This document shows, piece by piece, positions 6,726 to 15,381 of a stretch of DNA of 34,297 nucleotides. This DNA comes from Bryobacterales bacterium. Its GTDB lineage: Bacteria > Acidobacteriota > Terriglobia > Bryobacterales > Bryobacteraceae. The stretch covers positions 1-34,297 of the forward strand of contig PLFE01000187.1 in assembly GCA_003136675.1 (NCBI GenBank), in the 5' to 3' direction. Each line of letters starts with the position of its first letter. Position 1 is the first letter of the stretch. A program made the position numbers and the translations under genes. Below the pieces are notes generated by a model. That model saw only the letters and a program-made list of their open reading frames with translations, searched no databases and had not been told where the DNA came from.

Positions 6726-8860
6726 TAAGGCTCCAGGAGAACAGAGAAATTTTCTTCGGCTTTTTCGGTTCCCTGTTTGACGACGAACCGCACGGCGTAG
6801 TTACCAGGGTCGAACTGCCCGATGGGGGCATTGGCGACGTACTGCACGCGCCCCTGGGCGTCAGGAGCTTCGAGGGCCGAAGCGGCCACGCGTTTCAAGA
6901 ACCCATCGCGGTTGAACTCGATGTACATTTCGGGCTTCTCCGCGTTTTTCGCATTCGGGTACACCACGACATAGAAAGGCAGGGAACTGGAGGCCGACTT
7001 GTTGATTTTCGGGAGTAACGTAGGGGTCACCGACTTGTCCCCAATCACAAAAGGATCATCCGGCGCGGCGTCAGGCTCTTTGGGACGCCATTTCCGGATC
7101 AGCGCCACGCTGCTCATGGCCAGGCCCACACCTTGCCGCGGAACGAACATGGCGTTGCGCCGCGCGTTGGTCTGGCCGCTCTGCTTATCGAGCACCGCCG
7201 CTTCAATGGTGTAGTAACCGGGCGGCACATCGAAATATTCCACGTCCGTAAACCGGCTCAACTTCAGCGAAATTACCTGATCCCTGGTGAGTTCCAGCGG
7301 CATGTCCCCTTGCAGCTTTTTTACCACCATGCCTCGCGCGTCTTTGATGAGCGCCACATACGCCAGGCCGCCCAAGATCCTGCTCTTGTCGCCGTTCTCG
7401 CGCAGGGTAATGTTGCTCAAAGGCATGTCGATGAGGAACCCACAAGTTTCCAGATTGCCATCGCCATGAAAATGCATGCCGCCCGATTCAAACGGCAGAG
7501 CTTTGTTTGGAACTACATTCGAGAGCGCGCGCAGCAGCGGCACTTCATAGATGTTCAGGCCGGAACTCCTCAACATGTCCGGGGGCAGGGCGAAGTATCC
7601 AGCACGGGAGTAGACTTTCAAATCGCTGCGATTCAATTTCACGCTGATCTGACGGAATTTGCCATCGTACTTCTCGATGTGGGGACTGTAAGTGAGCTCG
7701 TAGTAAGTTTCAATCTCTTCGGCGATGCGCTCGAGCGGCGTCTGGAAATCGTTCGTATTGGCCGTGAGAAATCCGCCCGTTTCGTCCGCCAGAATTTGCA
7801 GCGTGTCCTGCAGGTTGCTCCGGTTGGCGTTGATGGCGTTGTCTTCGGCGAGGGCGATGTTCGTCTTGGAGACAAATGGACCGGGGACGGCCATGTTTCC
7901 GCTTTGCGCGGCGCCACTTACGGCCGTCGCCAACCCCTCAGTGGACTTGGCGTTCAGAGTCGCTTCGATGAGCCCGTGAGCGTCGATGGGATAGAAGCTG
8001 AGATTGTTGCGGTTCGCCCCGCTGATGACAGCTTTGAATTCTTCCTCCGCGCCCTGCGGGATTGCGAACCCTTCCGAGAAATACACGATCGCCTTGCGTC
8101 CCGGTAACTCGGACTGCCCGCGCACCGCGGCCAGCAAAGCCCAAATTGTGGAGCGGCCCTCGTAACTCATTTCGCTGCGCTCGTCGAGCGAAACCATCTC
8201 GATCATGGACCGCGCCATAATGGCGTCCAGGCCTTGCTGCGCGGTGAGCAACGGCATCTGCGCCTGACGCGTGACTAAATCCTGAACCCCAGTTTGATTG
8301 GGTCCCAATATCTCCTCCAGCGACGTCTTCAGTTGCTGGCTGTCGCTCGAAAACTGGGACGAGGGCCGGCTGGTGGCTTTATTCACCGCCGCGGCTAACA
8401 CGTCCCGATTATTGGTGAAACCCTGAATCCCTTGCAGTTCGTTGCCCAGGGTGAACACCGCCATGTAGACATTGGGCGGAAACTGGTTCTTCAGGAACAA
8501 CAGAGCCGCCTGCCGCGTAGCGGCCCGCTCACCCTGATCCATGCGGTCGAAGATCAGCGAAATCAGGCGGATCTGCCGGAGCGCATCCACCTTCGATGTG
8601 GCTCCCGACGACGAAACGGAATCGGTGCCCTTCACCAGCCGGAAAGAGGTGATCTGTTTCGCATCGCCTTCATCGGTGAGGGTGAAGGCGCTCTCGGGAA
8701 GGTTGGTGATGGACTTCCCCTTACCGTCACGCACCACCACATCCACCAGCACTTCTTCCCCGGAGGTCTGGATGGTGGGCTTGTCGTGTGCCTGCGCCAA
8801 GGCGCGCGCGTGCGCGAAGGCGGCCGCGAGGAGCAGGCAACAGGGAATGCGCCGGTTCAT
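6725..8860 (-). CDS. VWFA-related Acidobacterial domain protein, paralogue 3
   Basis: The protein has 711 residues with a signal peptide at 1-24 (AHARALAQA). The N-terminal block is GEEVLVDVVVRDGKGKSITN, and the VWA-like entry is LISLIFDRMDQGERAATRQA (~100-119), where DRMDQGE takes the place of the D-x-S-x-S metal motif. The rest of the domain includes LPGRKAIVYFSEGFAIPQGA and the YYELTYSPHIEKYDGKFRQI closure. The C-terminal half is beta-rich and ends in NYAVRFVVKQGTEKAEENFS. It is strikingly similar to the next gene upstream (8861-11020) along its whole length, pointing to a recent tandem duplication. The start codon follows the upstream stop directly (TAAATG), so the two are translated together. 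Exported; ligand unknown. Confidence 0.92.
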   Translation of the reverse strand: MNRRIPCCLLLAAAFAHARALAQAHDKPTIQTSGEEVLVDVVVRDGKGKSITNLPESAFTLTDEGDAKQITSFRLVKGTDSVSSSGATSKVDALRQIRLISLIFDRMDQGERAATRQAALLFLKNQFPPNVYMAVFTLGNELQGIQGFTNNRDVLAAAVNKATSRPSSQFSSDSQQLKTSLEEILGPNQTGVQDLVTRQAQMPLLTAQQGLDAIMARSMIEMVSLDERSEMSYEGRSTIWALLAAVRGQSELPGRKAIVYFSEGFAIPQGAEEEFKAVISGANRNNLSFYPIDAHGLIEATLNAKSTEGLATAVSGAAQSGNMAVPGPFVSKTNIALAEDNAINANRSNLQDTLQILADETGGFLTANTNDFQTPLERIAEEIETYYELTYSPHIEKYDGKFRQISVKLNRSDLKVYSRAGYFALPPDMLRSSGLNIYEVPLLRALSNVVPNKALPFESGGMHFHGDGNLETCGFLIDMPLSNITLRENGDKSRILGGLAYVALIKDARGMVVKKLQGDMPLELTRDQVISLKLSRFTDVEYFDVPPGYYTIEAAVLDKQSGQTNARRNAMFVPRQGVGLAMSSVALIRKWRPKEPDAAPDDPFVIGDKSVTPTLLPKINKSASSSLPFYVVVYPNAKNAEKPEMYIEFNRDGFLKRVAASALEAPDAQGRVQYVANAPIGQFDPGNYAVRFVVKQGTEKAEENFSVLLEP

Positions 8861-11020
8861 TTAAGGCTCTAGAAGCACGGAGAAATTCTCCTGCGCTCTT
8901 TCCGTTCCCTGTTTCACGACAAAACTTACCGCATAGTTACCGGGGTCGAACTGTCCGATGGGCGCATTGGCAATGTACTGCACGCGGCCCTGTGCGTCCG
9001 GCGCGCCCAGCTCCGAGGCTGCCACTTTCTTCACATTTCCATCCCGATTGAACTCGATATACATCTCGGGCTTGTCCGGATTCCTCGCATCGGGATACAC
9101 CACGACGTAGAAAGGCAATGAGCTGGAAACAGATTTATTAATCTTCGGAACCAAGGTGGGCGTCAGGGTTTTGTCGCCGACCACGAAAGGATCTTCCGGC
9201 GCGGCGTCGGGTTCTTTGGGACGCCACTTACGAATCAACGCCACGCTGCTCATGGCCAGCCCCTCACCCTGCTTCGGCACGAACATGGCGTTCCGCCGGG
9301 CATTCGTCTGGCCGCTTTCCTTATCCAGCACGGCCACTTCCACGGTGTAATATCCAGGCGGCAGATCGAAGTATTCCATGTCGGTAAACCGGCTCTGCTT
9401 GAGGGAAATCACTTGATCGCGCGTCAGTTCCAGCGGCATGTCACCCTGCAGCTTCTTCACCACAATGCCTTTCGCATTCTTGATGAGCGCCACATAAGCG
9501 AGGCCGCCCAGCATCTTACTCTTGTCGCTGTTCTCGCGGAGGGTGATGTTGTTCAAACCCATGTCGATGAGGAAGCCGCACGTTTCCACACGCCCATCAC
9601 CGCGAAAATGCATTCCGCCGGATTCAAATGGCAGCGCCTTATTGGGAACAATATTGGAAAGGGCCCGCAGCAGCGGCACTTCATAGATGTTCATCCCCGT
9701 GCTCTTCAACATATCGGGAGGCAGCGCGAAGTAACCGGCTCGCGATTGCACCCGCAAGTCCGGGCGGTTCAGCTTGACGCTGATCTGGCGGAACTTGCCA
9801 TCGTACTTCTCGATGTGCGGGTTATAAGTCAGCTCGTAGTAAGTTTCAATTTCTTCGGCAATGCGCTGTAGCGGCGCCCGGAAATCGTTGGTGTTGGCCG
9901 TCAGAAAGCCGCCCGTTTCATCGGCCATAATCTGCAGCGTGTCCTGCAGGTTGCTGTGGTTCGCGTCGATCGCCGTATCCTGCGCCTGCGCGATGTTGAT
10001 CTTGGAGACAAACGGGTTGGAACTGCCGGAACTCATGGGGTTCCCGACACCGCCGCTCTGGCTCGCGCCATTCGCCGCCGCCGACAGACCCTCCGTGGCC
10101 TTGCCGTTTTGCATGGTTTCGGTGAGCCCGTGCGCGTCAATGGGATAGAAAGTGAGGTTGTTGCGATTCGCCGTACTGATGACGGATTGAAATTCTTCTT
10201 CCGCGCCCTGCGGTATCGCGAACCCCTCCGAGAAGTACACAATGGCCTTGCGCCCCGGAAGTTGCGATTGTCCACGTACCGCGGCCAGCAGCGCCCAGAT
10301 GGTGGTGCGGCCCTGAAGACTCATTTCGGTGCGGTCATTGAAGGAAATCATTTCCACCACGGACCGCGCCATGATAGCGTTGATCATGCTCGCCGCGCTG
10401 CCTGGGTCACGGGGATCCGTACTTACCGGCATCTGGCCCTGGCGCGTAAACAGATCCTGATTGCCGGTCTGATTTGGCCCCAGGAAGTTCTGCTCCAGCG
10501 ACTCCCGCAGTTGCGCGCTGTCGCTCGAAAACTGCGACGAGGGGCGGCTTAAGGCTTTGTTCACCGCCTGCTCCAGTAAATCCCGCTTGTTGGTGAATCC
10601 CTGGATGGCCTGCAGCTCATCGCCGAGAGTGAACACGCCCATGTAGACGTTCGGCGGGAATTCGCTTTTCAGAAACTCCAGCGCAGCCTGGCGCGTGCTG
10701 GCGCGTTCGCCCTGGTCCATCTTGTCGAAGATCAGCGAAATTAACCGGATCTGGCGCAGCGCATCCAGCTTCGCTGTTGCTCCCGCCTGGGAAACCGATT
10801 CCGTGCCCTTCACCAGCGCGAAGGAGGTGATCTGCTTCACCTCGCCTTCGTCGGTCAGCGTGAAGGCGCTTTGGGGCAGGTTGGTGATCGCCCGCCCCTT
10901 CCCGTCACGCACCACCACATCCACCAGCACCTCTTCTCCAGATGTCTGGATGGTGGCCTTCTCCTGAGCCTGCGCGCCAGCCGCCGCCAAAAAAAGGAGA
11001 AATGCGAGTGAACGTTTCAT
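8861..11020 (-). CDS. VWFA-related Acidobacterial domain protein, paralogue 2
   Basis: The protein has 719 residues with a signal peptide at 1-19 (FLLFLAAAGAQAQ). The domain order equals that of the next gene downstream: strand block GEEVLVDVVVRDGKGRAITN, VWA-like entry LISLIFDKMDQGERASTRQA with a degenerate metal site, LPGRKAIVYFSEGFAIPQGA, the EIETYYELTYNPHIEKYDGK closure, and a C-terminal beta region ending NYAVSFVVKQGTERAQENFS. Differences from its twin concentrate in two low-complexity inserts (DPRDPGSAAS near residue 205 and SGGVGNPMSSGSSNPF near 320). The gap to the upstream paralogue is 23 bp and holds a Shine-Dalgarno-like AGAGGTG before the ATG. Confidence 0.92.
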   Translation of the reverse strand: MKRSLAFLLFLAAAGAQAQEKATIQTSGEEVLVDVVVRDGKGRAITNLPQSAFTLTDEGEVKQITSFALVKGTESVSQAGATAKLDALRQIRLISLIFDKMDQGERASTRQAALEFLKSEFPPNVYMGVFTLGDELQAIQGFTNKRDLLEQAVNKALSRPSSQFSSDSAQLRESLEQNFLGPNQTGNQDLFTRQGQMPVSTDPRDPGSAASMINAIMARSVVEMISFNDRTEMSLQGRTTIWALLAAVRGQSQLPGRKAIVYFSEGFAIPQGAEEEFQSVISTANRNNLTFYPIDAHGLTETMQNGKATEGLSAAANGASQSGGVGNPMSSGSSNPFVSKINIAQAQDTAIDANHSNLQDTLQIMADETGGFLTANTNDFRAPLQRIAEEIETYYELTYNPHIEKYDGKFRQISVKLNRPDLRVQSRAGYFALPPDMLKSTGMNIYEVPLLRALSNIVPNKALPFESGGMHFRGDGRVETCGFLIDMGLNNITLRENSDKSKMLGGLAYVALIKNAKGIVVKKLQGDMPLELTRDQVISLKQSRFTDMEYFDLPPGYYTVEVAVLDKESGQTNARRNAMFVPKQGEGLAMSSVALIRKWRPKEPDAAPEDPFVVGDKTLTPTLVPKINKSVSSSLPFYVVVYPDARNPDKPEMYIEFNRDGNVKKVAASELGAPDAQGRVQYIANAPIGQFDPGNYAVSFVVKQGTERAQENFSVLLEP

Positions 11021-11043
11021 AACTACACCTCTTTGTGACTGCC

Positions 11044-13200
11044 CTACTCGATGGTGAAACTTACCGATTCATCAGCCTTTTCCGCACCCTGCTCCGCCAC
11101 AAATCGCACCGAGTAATCGCCCGGAGGGAATCCGGCATCGGGGATGCGCGCGGAGTATTGAATGCGGCCCTGGGCGTCCGGCGCGGTCAGATCCGGCTTG
11201 GCCGCCCCGAGGGGCTTGCCATCCTTGCTGAACTCCATGGTGAGGGTCGGCTTGTCTTTGCTGGTCTTATCCGGATACACCGTCAAATAGAACGGAATCT
11301 CCGGCGAATCCGCCTTCTTGAGAATCGGGCTCACGGTGGGCATTACGACCCCGTCCGCGCTCAGCATCGGGTCATCCGCCTTGGTGGCCGCGTCCTTCGG
11401 CTTGATATTACGAACCAGCGTGACGCTGCTGATGCCCAGTCCGTCGCTTTTGGCCGGAACCACGAATATGGTTTTCCGAGCGCTCATCTTCTGCGACTCC
11501 ATGTCCATCACGGCCGTCTCCAGCGTATAGTGGCCGGGCGGCAGGTCGAACCCTTCGTCGTAGATGAAGTGACTCCCCGCCTTGTACGCCTCGATCTTGT
11601 CGGGAGTTACCTTCATGGGCACTTCCTGGCGAAGTTTCTTGACCACGACGCCGTTGGCGTCTTTCACCACAGCCACGTAGGCCAGCTTGCCTTCGAAGAA
11701 GCCGGGCGGCGTGCTTGCCTGGAACGTCAGCCCGCCCACGGGAATATCCACCACCACTTCACATCGGGGGCCCCCGGCCGTCCGAAAGTGCATGGCGGTC
11801 GATTGGAAGCGGAAGTCCTTCGCCAGCGGCATGGTATCGAGCGCCTGCAGCAGAGGGACTTCATAACTCGCCAGCACCTCACCGCCCTTGACCATGTTCG
11901 GGGGCAGCGCAAAATAACCAGCGCTCGATTGAACTTTCAAATCCGCCTGGTCGGTTTTCACCAACACCTTACGGAACGCGCCGTCATACTTCTGGATCTG
12001 TGGATCGTAGAAAATCTCGTAATAGCTTTGAATGTCTTCGGTGATTTTTCTTATGGGCGCGCGGAAGTCGTTGGTGTTCGCGATCATCGCTCCGCCCGTT
12101 TGGCTCGACAGCATCGCAATGGCATTCTGCGTGTCCGACTTGCCCGCGTCGATGGCCATATCAACCGATTGCGCCTGGCCCGTGGTGATCTGAGTGGTGC
12201 TGGTGGTGATGTTCATCGCCGACGCGCCCGCCGCATTGTTCAACCCGTTCGTCGCGCTCGAGTTGGTGCTATACGTGGTGAGTCCCCTGGTATCGATCGC
12301 GTAGAAGCTGACATTCGCGCGGTTGGCCAGACTGATGATCTGCTTGAATGGATCTTCGGTGCTCTGCGAAATGGGGAATCCGCCGGAAAAGTACAGGATT
12401 GTTTTGCGGCCGGGGAGGACGTACTGCTCCTTCACCAGATCGAGCAGCGGGAAAATGGAACCGCGCGACCAGTCCGTGGTTTCATCGGCCTGGGCGTTTT
12501 GCAAAATCGTGAGCATCAAGTGGGCCATGGCGACGCCGCCCGCGTTGGTAGGCGCGGAATTGGCGCCGGATGCCGCGGCTGCGCCGTTCGACATCGAGTT
12601 CACGCGGCTCGAGTCGCTCATGTCCCCACCCTGCCCCGGCCCCAACATCTGTTCCAGGTTGTGGCGCACGGAAATGGTGTCGTTGGTATAGTCGTTCACG
12701 CTCGCGGTGGCGCGGTTGATGCCTTTCTTGATCAACTCGCGATCGTTGGTGAACGTCTGGATGGCCTGCAGCCGGTGATCGATGGCCATCACCGACACGT
12801 AGACGTTCTGCGCCAGCTCGCCCTTAATCAACTCCATGGCCGCGTCACGCGATAGCTTCTTGGCGTCCTGATCTCCGCCCTGAAAAACCAGGGTAATCAA
12901 ACGAAGCTGGCGCAGCGGATCGAGTTGCGTGCGCGCTCCGCTGGAGCTGATCGCGTCCGTCCCTTCCACGACGCGGAATGACTTTATCGGCCGCGCTTCC
13001 CCGTTGTCGATGACGGTGAAGTCGCTTTGCTTCAGATCTTTCACCAGCCGGCCCTTTTTGTCGCGCACCACGACATCCAACACCACTTCTTCGCCGCCCG
13101 CTTTAAACGTGGGCGACGAATCGCCGCCCGCCGGCGCCTGCGCCGGAGCTCCGCCGGCAAGCGCCACCGCAATAATCGCCGTTATTAAGAAAATCTTCAT
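11044..13200 (-). CDS. VWFA-related Acidobacterial domain protein, paralogue 1 (proximal)
   Basis: The start was set at the ATG at 13200 because a good ribosome site (AGAGGAG) lies about 10 bp upstream and translation begins with a signal peptide (MKIFLITAIIAVALAGGAPA). The longer open frame up to 13425 lies inside the cytochrome gene and has no such features. The product is 718 residues. The order is strand block EEVVLDVVVRDKKGRLVKDL, VWA-like entry LITLVFQGGDQDAKKLSRDA with no recognisable metal motif, LPGRKTILYFSGGFPISQST, closure IQSYYEIFYDPQIQKYDGAF, then a beta-rich C-terminus (YSVRFVAEQGAEKADESVSF). In local wording (FYAIDTRGL, GKSDTQNAIA) it is closer to the distal copy at 4518-6725 than to the two inner copies. 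Exported; function unknown. Confidence 0.92.
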   Translation of the reverse strand: MKIFLITAIIAVALAGGAPAQAPAGGDSSPTFKAGGEEVVLDVVVRDKKGRLVKDLKQSDFTVIDNGEARPIKSFRVVEGTDAISSSGARTQLDPLRQLRLITLVFQGGDQDAKKLSRDAAMELIKGELAQNVYVSVMAIDHRLQAIQTFTNDRELIKKGINRATASVNDYTNDTISVRHNLEQMLGPGQGGDMSDSSRVNSMSNGAAAASGANSAPTNAGGVAMAHLMLTILQNAQADETTDWSRGSIFPLLDLVKEQYVLPGRKTILYFSGGFPISQSTEDPFKQIISLANRANVSFYAIDTRGLTTYSTNSSATNGLNNAAGASAMNITTSTTQITTGQAQSVDMAIDAGKSDTQNAIAMLSSQTGGAMIANTNDFRAPIRKITEDIQSYYEIFYDPQIQKYDGAFRKVLVKTDQADLKVQSSAGYFALPPNMVKGGEVLASYEVPLLQALDTMPLAKDFRFQSTAMHFRTAGGPRCEVVVDIPVGGLTFQASTPPGFFEGKLAYVAVVKDANGVVVKKLRQEVPMKVTPDKIEAYKAGSHFIYDEGFDLPPGHYTLETAVMDMESQKMSARKTIFVVPAKSDGLGISSVTLVRNIKPKDAATKADDPMLSADGVVMPTVSPILKKADSPEIPFYLTVYPDKTSKDKPTLTMEFSKDGKPLGAAKPDLTAPDAQGRIQYSARIPDAGFPPGDYSVRFVAEQGAEKADESVSFTIE

Positions 13201-13219
13201 GGTCCTCGCTCCTCTACTT

Positions 13220-14260
13220 TCATTCCGGAAACGCCGTTTTACTCGAAGCAATCCGAATATCATGATCCGTAAACTGATGGTGCGACCCGGGCAGCTCGAC
13301 CTTCGGCATATGACAGCCGGTGCAATCCCTGGTTCCCACCGGGCATAGCTTTGCTCCAGCTTTGGCTCGCGCACTACCAGCAGCCGCATGGCAAGCCTGG
13401 CACTTGGCGTCGTAATCCGCCGCAACCCGGTCTACTGTCTGGTGCGGATTATGACACGACATGCAGCTAATTCGCGCGTCATCCACATCGAAACACTTGC
13501 TGTTGGTGAGACGGTACGGCTGGAACCGGACGTTACCTACCCCGTGCGGTCCATGTTCGGCCACAAACTGCCATGTCCGGTGGCAGCCGCCGCAAAACTG
13601 GGCGCTGTCTTCCGCGCTCATCGCGGTCAGTTTCTTCATCGCGAATAACTGCGAATCGCCCGTCTTCAGCCCCGCAAGATGGTTCTCCGACGGGCCGTGG
13701 CAGCGCTCGCACTGGATGCCGGGAATCATCTTCGCCTCCGCCAGCGTGCCGTTCTGCATCGCGTTGGTGTTGTGGCAGCTAAAGCAGAGCGCCATCTCCT
13801 GCGCCCCGATTTTCCTGCCGGCCGCGTCAGCCAGGCCGGAAGGCCGCAGAGACTGGTCTCCGATCGTAATATCCAAACCGTCCAGGGCTTTATAAAAGCT
13901 GACGAAGCTTTCAAAATACTCGCCGTCTTTTTGGAAGATGTACGTCTGTCCCGCTTCGCCCAGGCCAAACGCATACCTGATTGGCACCGTCAGCGTTGCG
14001 GCACCATCTGAAACCGTATAAATGCTCTGGTCACCCTTGCGGTCGATGGTGTAATCGAATCGCCCGAGCCGAAGATGCAGATGCGGGTGCGCGCGCAAAA
14101 TGCCGCATTCCGCCACGGTTTCGGCCGCGTGCGCCATGGAAGTGGCCGGCTGCATGGCGGATTCCTTCGCATGGCAAGTTGCGCACTGGCGCACGTCCCG
14201 CTGGCCGGTTGCAGCCAGACAAGACCACGCGAAAAACACAACTGCCGGGGGAAGTTTCAT
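13220..14260 (-). CDS. Heptaheme c-type cytochrome
   Basis: The protein has 346 residues with an N-terminal signal peptide (MKLPPAVVFFAWSCLAATG). Seven CxxCH heme-binding motifs lie at residues 26, 159, 184, 223, 266, 287 and 313 (CATCH, CFSCH, CERCH, CGGCH, CMSCH, CQACH, CTGCH). A 130-residue stretch without hemes between motifs 1 and 2 looks beta-rich (YTIDRKGDQSIYTVSDGAAT, VPIRYAFGLGEAGQTYIFQK). Spacing and style resemble cytochrome c554-like multiheme proteins. The likely role is periplasmic electron transfer; no catalytic site was identified. The ATG overlaps the stop of the upstream TPR gene (ATGA), and the first VWFA paralogue starts 19 bp after its stop, placing it firmly inside the operon. 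Confidence 0.93.
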   Translation of the reverse strand: MKLPPAVVFFAWSCLAATGQRDVRQCATCHAKESAMQPATSMAHAAETVAECGILRAHPHLHLRLGRFDYTIDRKGDQSIYTVSDGAATLTVPIRYAFGLGEAGQTYIFQKDGEYFESFVSFYKALDGLDITIGDQSLRPSGLADAAGRKIGAQEMALCFSCHNTNAMQNGTLAEAKMIPGIQCERCHGPSENHLAGLKTGDSQLFAMKKLTAMSAEDSAQFCGGCHRTWQFVAEHGPHGVGNVRFQPYRLTNSKCFDVDDARISCMSCHNPHQTVDRVAADYDAKCQACHAAAGSARAKAGAKLCPVGTRDCTGCHMPKVELPGSHHQFTDHDIRIASSKTAFPE

Positions 14261-15381
14261 GGCTGCTTCGGCGCGCTGGCCGCATCCACTTCCTGCCGCA
14301 GCTTGAGAAATTCCTGACGTTCCCGCGCCGCGTCTTCCTTGCGCCCGACCTTCCCGTAAGCCGTGGCGAGCGCGATGCGCACCTGCGGGCTGGTGGGCGC
14401 CAGCTTCTGCGCCTCTTCCAGTTCCTTGACGCCGCGCTCCGCATCGATATCGCCTTCCGCGAAAATGCGACCCAGTACGGCATGCGCGGGGAACGACTGG
14501 GGTTCCAGCTCCACGGCCTTTTCCGCGTAGGGCAATCCGTTCTTGTATTCCTTGCGCTGGATATATTCGCTCGCGATGGTCACCAGCGCCGGCACGTGAG
14601 CGGGAGAAACCTCCAGTTCCTTCTTCATCTCCGCCAACCCGCCATTGGCGTCGCTGAACAGCAGGAAGCTGCCGTAAAGATAGTGGATGTTTGGGGTGTC
14701 CGGGTATTTATCGACGAGGATCTTGAATTCCGCCGCGGCTTCGGTGGTCCGCAGCGCCGTGGCATCGTACATTACGCGCCCCACGTCCATCACCAGTTGA
14801 CGGTCCGTCGGCGGCAGTTCCACGGGCAAAAGGGGCTTACGCAGAGCGGCGATACCCATGGCCTCGATGTAAATGGCGTCGTTCAAATTGCGCTGCGCGA
14901 ACTGCGCCAGAATCTTCATGGCCTCTTCGTATTCCTGCGAGCGCGTCAGCAGCAGCACCAGGTGGTAATTCGCGGAGTCCTGAATGCCCTGCTCCTGGCC
15001 CATGCCGAGACCCAGCCCGTGACGCAGATGCGTGAGCGATTGATCGTATTGCTTCGTCTCGAACTCAGACAAGCCCAGCATGCCCCAGGGCAGCCCCACG
15101 TCCGGTTTAATGGCCGTGAGATGGCGGAACGCATCACGCGCTTCCGCAAAATGATCGAGGCTGTAATTCAGGGTTCCCAGCGACCACCAGCCCTCATCCC
15201 ACGACGGTTTCAGCGCCACGCCCTTTTTGTAGAGCGCAATGGCGTCGTCCACGCGATTTTCCTGCCGCGCGGTCTCCGCCTGCTTCTCAATGCGGGCAAT
15301 CGGCGAAGCCGCCGGAGGGACTTGCGCGGCGCAAATGGTGGCGATTGCCGTCAGGATGATGGCCAGAAGAGCGCGCTTCAT
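14257..15381 (-). CDS. Exported tetratricopeptide-repeat protein (second TPR gene)
   Basis: The protein has 374 residues with a signal peptide (MKRALLAIILTAIATICAAQ). TPR motifs follow throughout: one from ~36 (A..ENRVDDAIALYKKGVALKP), the next with SWDEGWWSLGTLNYSLDHFA, then an AWG-type pair and a C-terminal set around residues 235-350 (HVPALVTIASEYIQRKEYKN, FPAHAVLGRIFAEGDIDAER, PQVRIALATAYGKVGRKEDA). TPRs are protein-interaction scaffolds, so a role in holding the cytochrome or VWFA proteins together is plausible but inferred. Both ends overlap their neighbours by 4 bp (ATGA), indicating strict translational coupling with the first TPR gene and the heptaheme cytochrome. Confidence 0.92.
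   Translation of the reverse strand: MKRALLAIILTAIATICAAQVPPAASPIARIEKQAETARQENRVDDAIALYKKGVALKPSWDEGWWSLGTLNYSLDHFAEARDAFRHLTAIKPDVGLPWGMLGLSEFETKQYDQSLTHLRHGLGLGMGQEQGIQDSANYHLVLLLTRSQEYEEAMKILAQFAQRNLNDAIYIEAMGIAALRKPLLPVELPPTDRQLVMDVGRVMYDATALRTTEAAAEFKILVDKYPDTPNIHYLYGSFLLFSDANGGLAEMKKELEVSPAHVPALVTIASEYIQRKEYKNGLPYAEKAVELEPQSFPAHAVLGRIFAEGDIDAERGVKELEEAQKLAPTSPQVRIALATAYGKVGRKEDAARERQEFLKLRQEVDAASAPKQP

Noticed and set aside
11035..12855. 606-codon open frame on the plus strand
   Set aside because: It is antisense to VWFA paralogue 1; the composition is rich in Arg, His, Val and Gly, as expected for a complement of high-GC coding DNA.
13201..13425. N-terminal extension of VWFA paralogue 1
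   Set aside because: It lies within the cytochrome coding region and has no signal peptide, whereas the ATG at 13200 has a strong ribosome site and a signal peptide.
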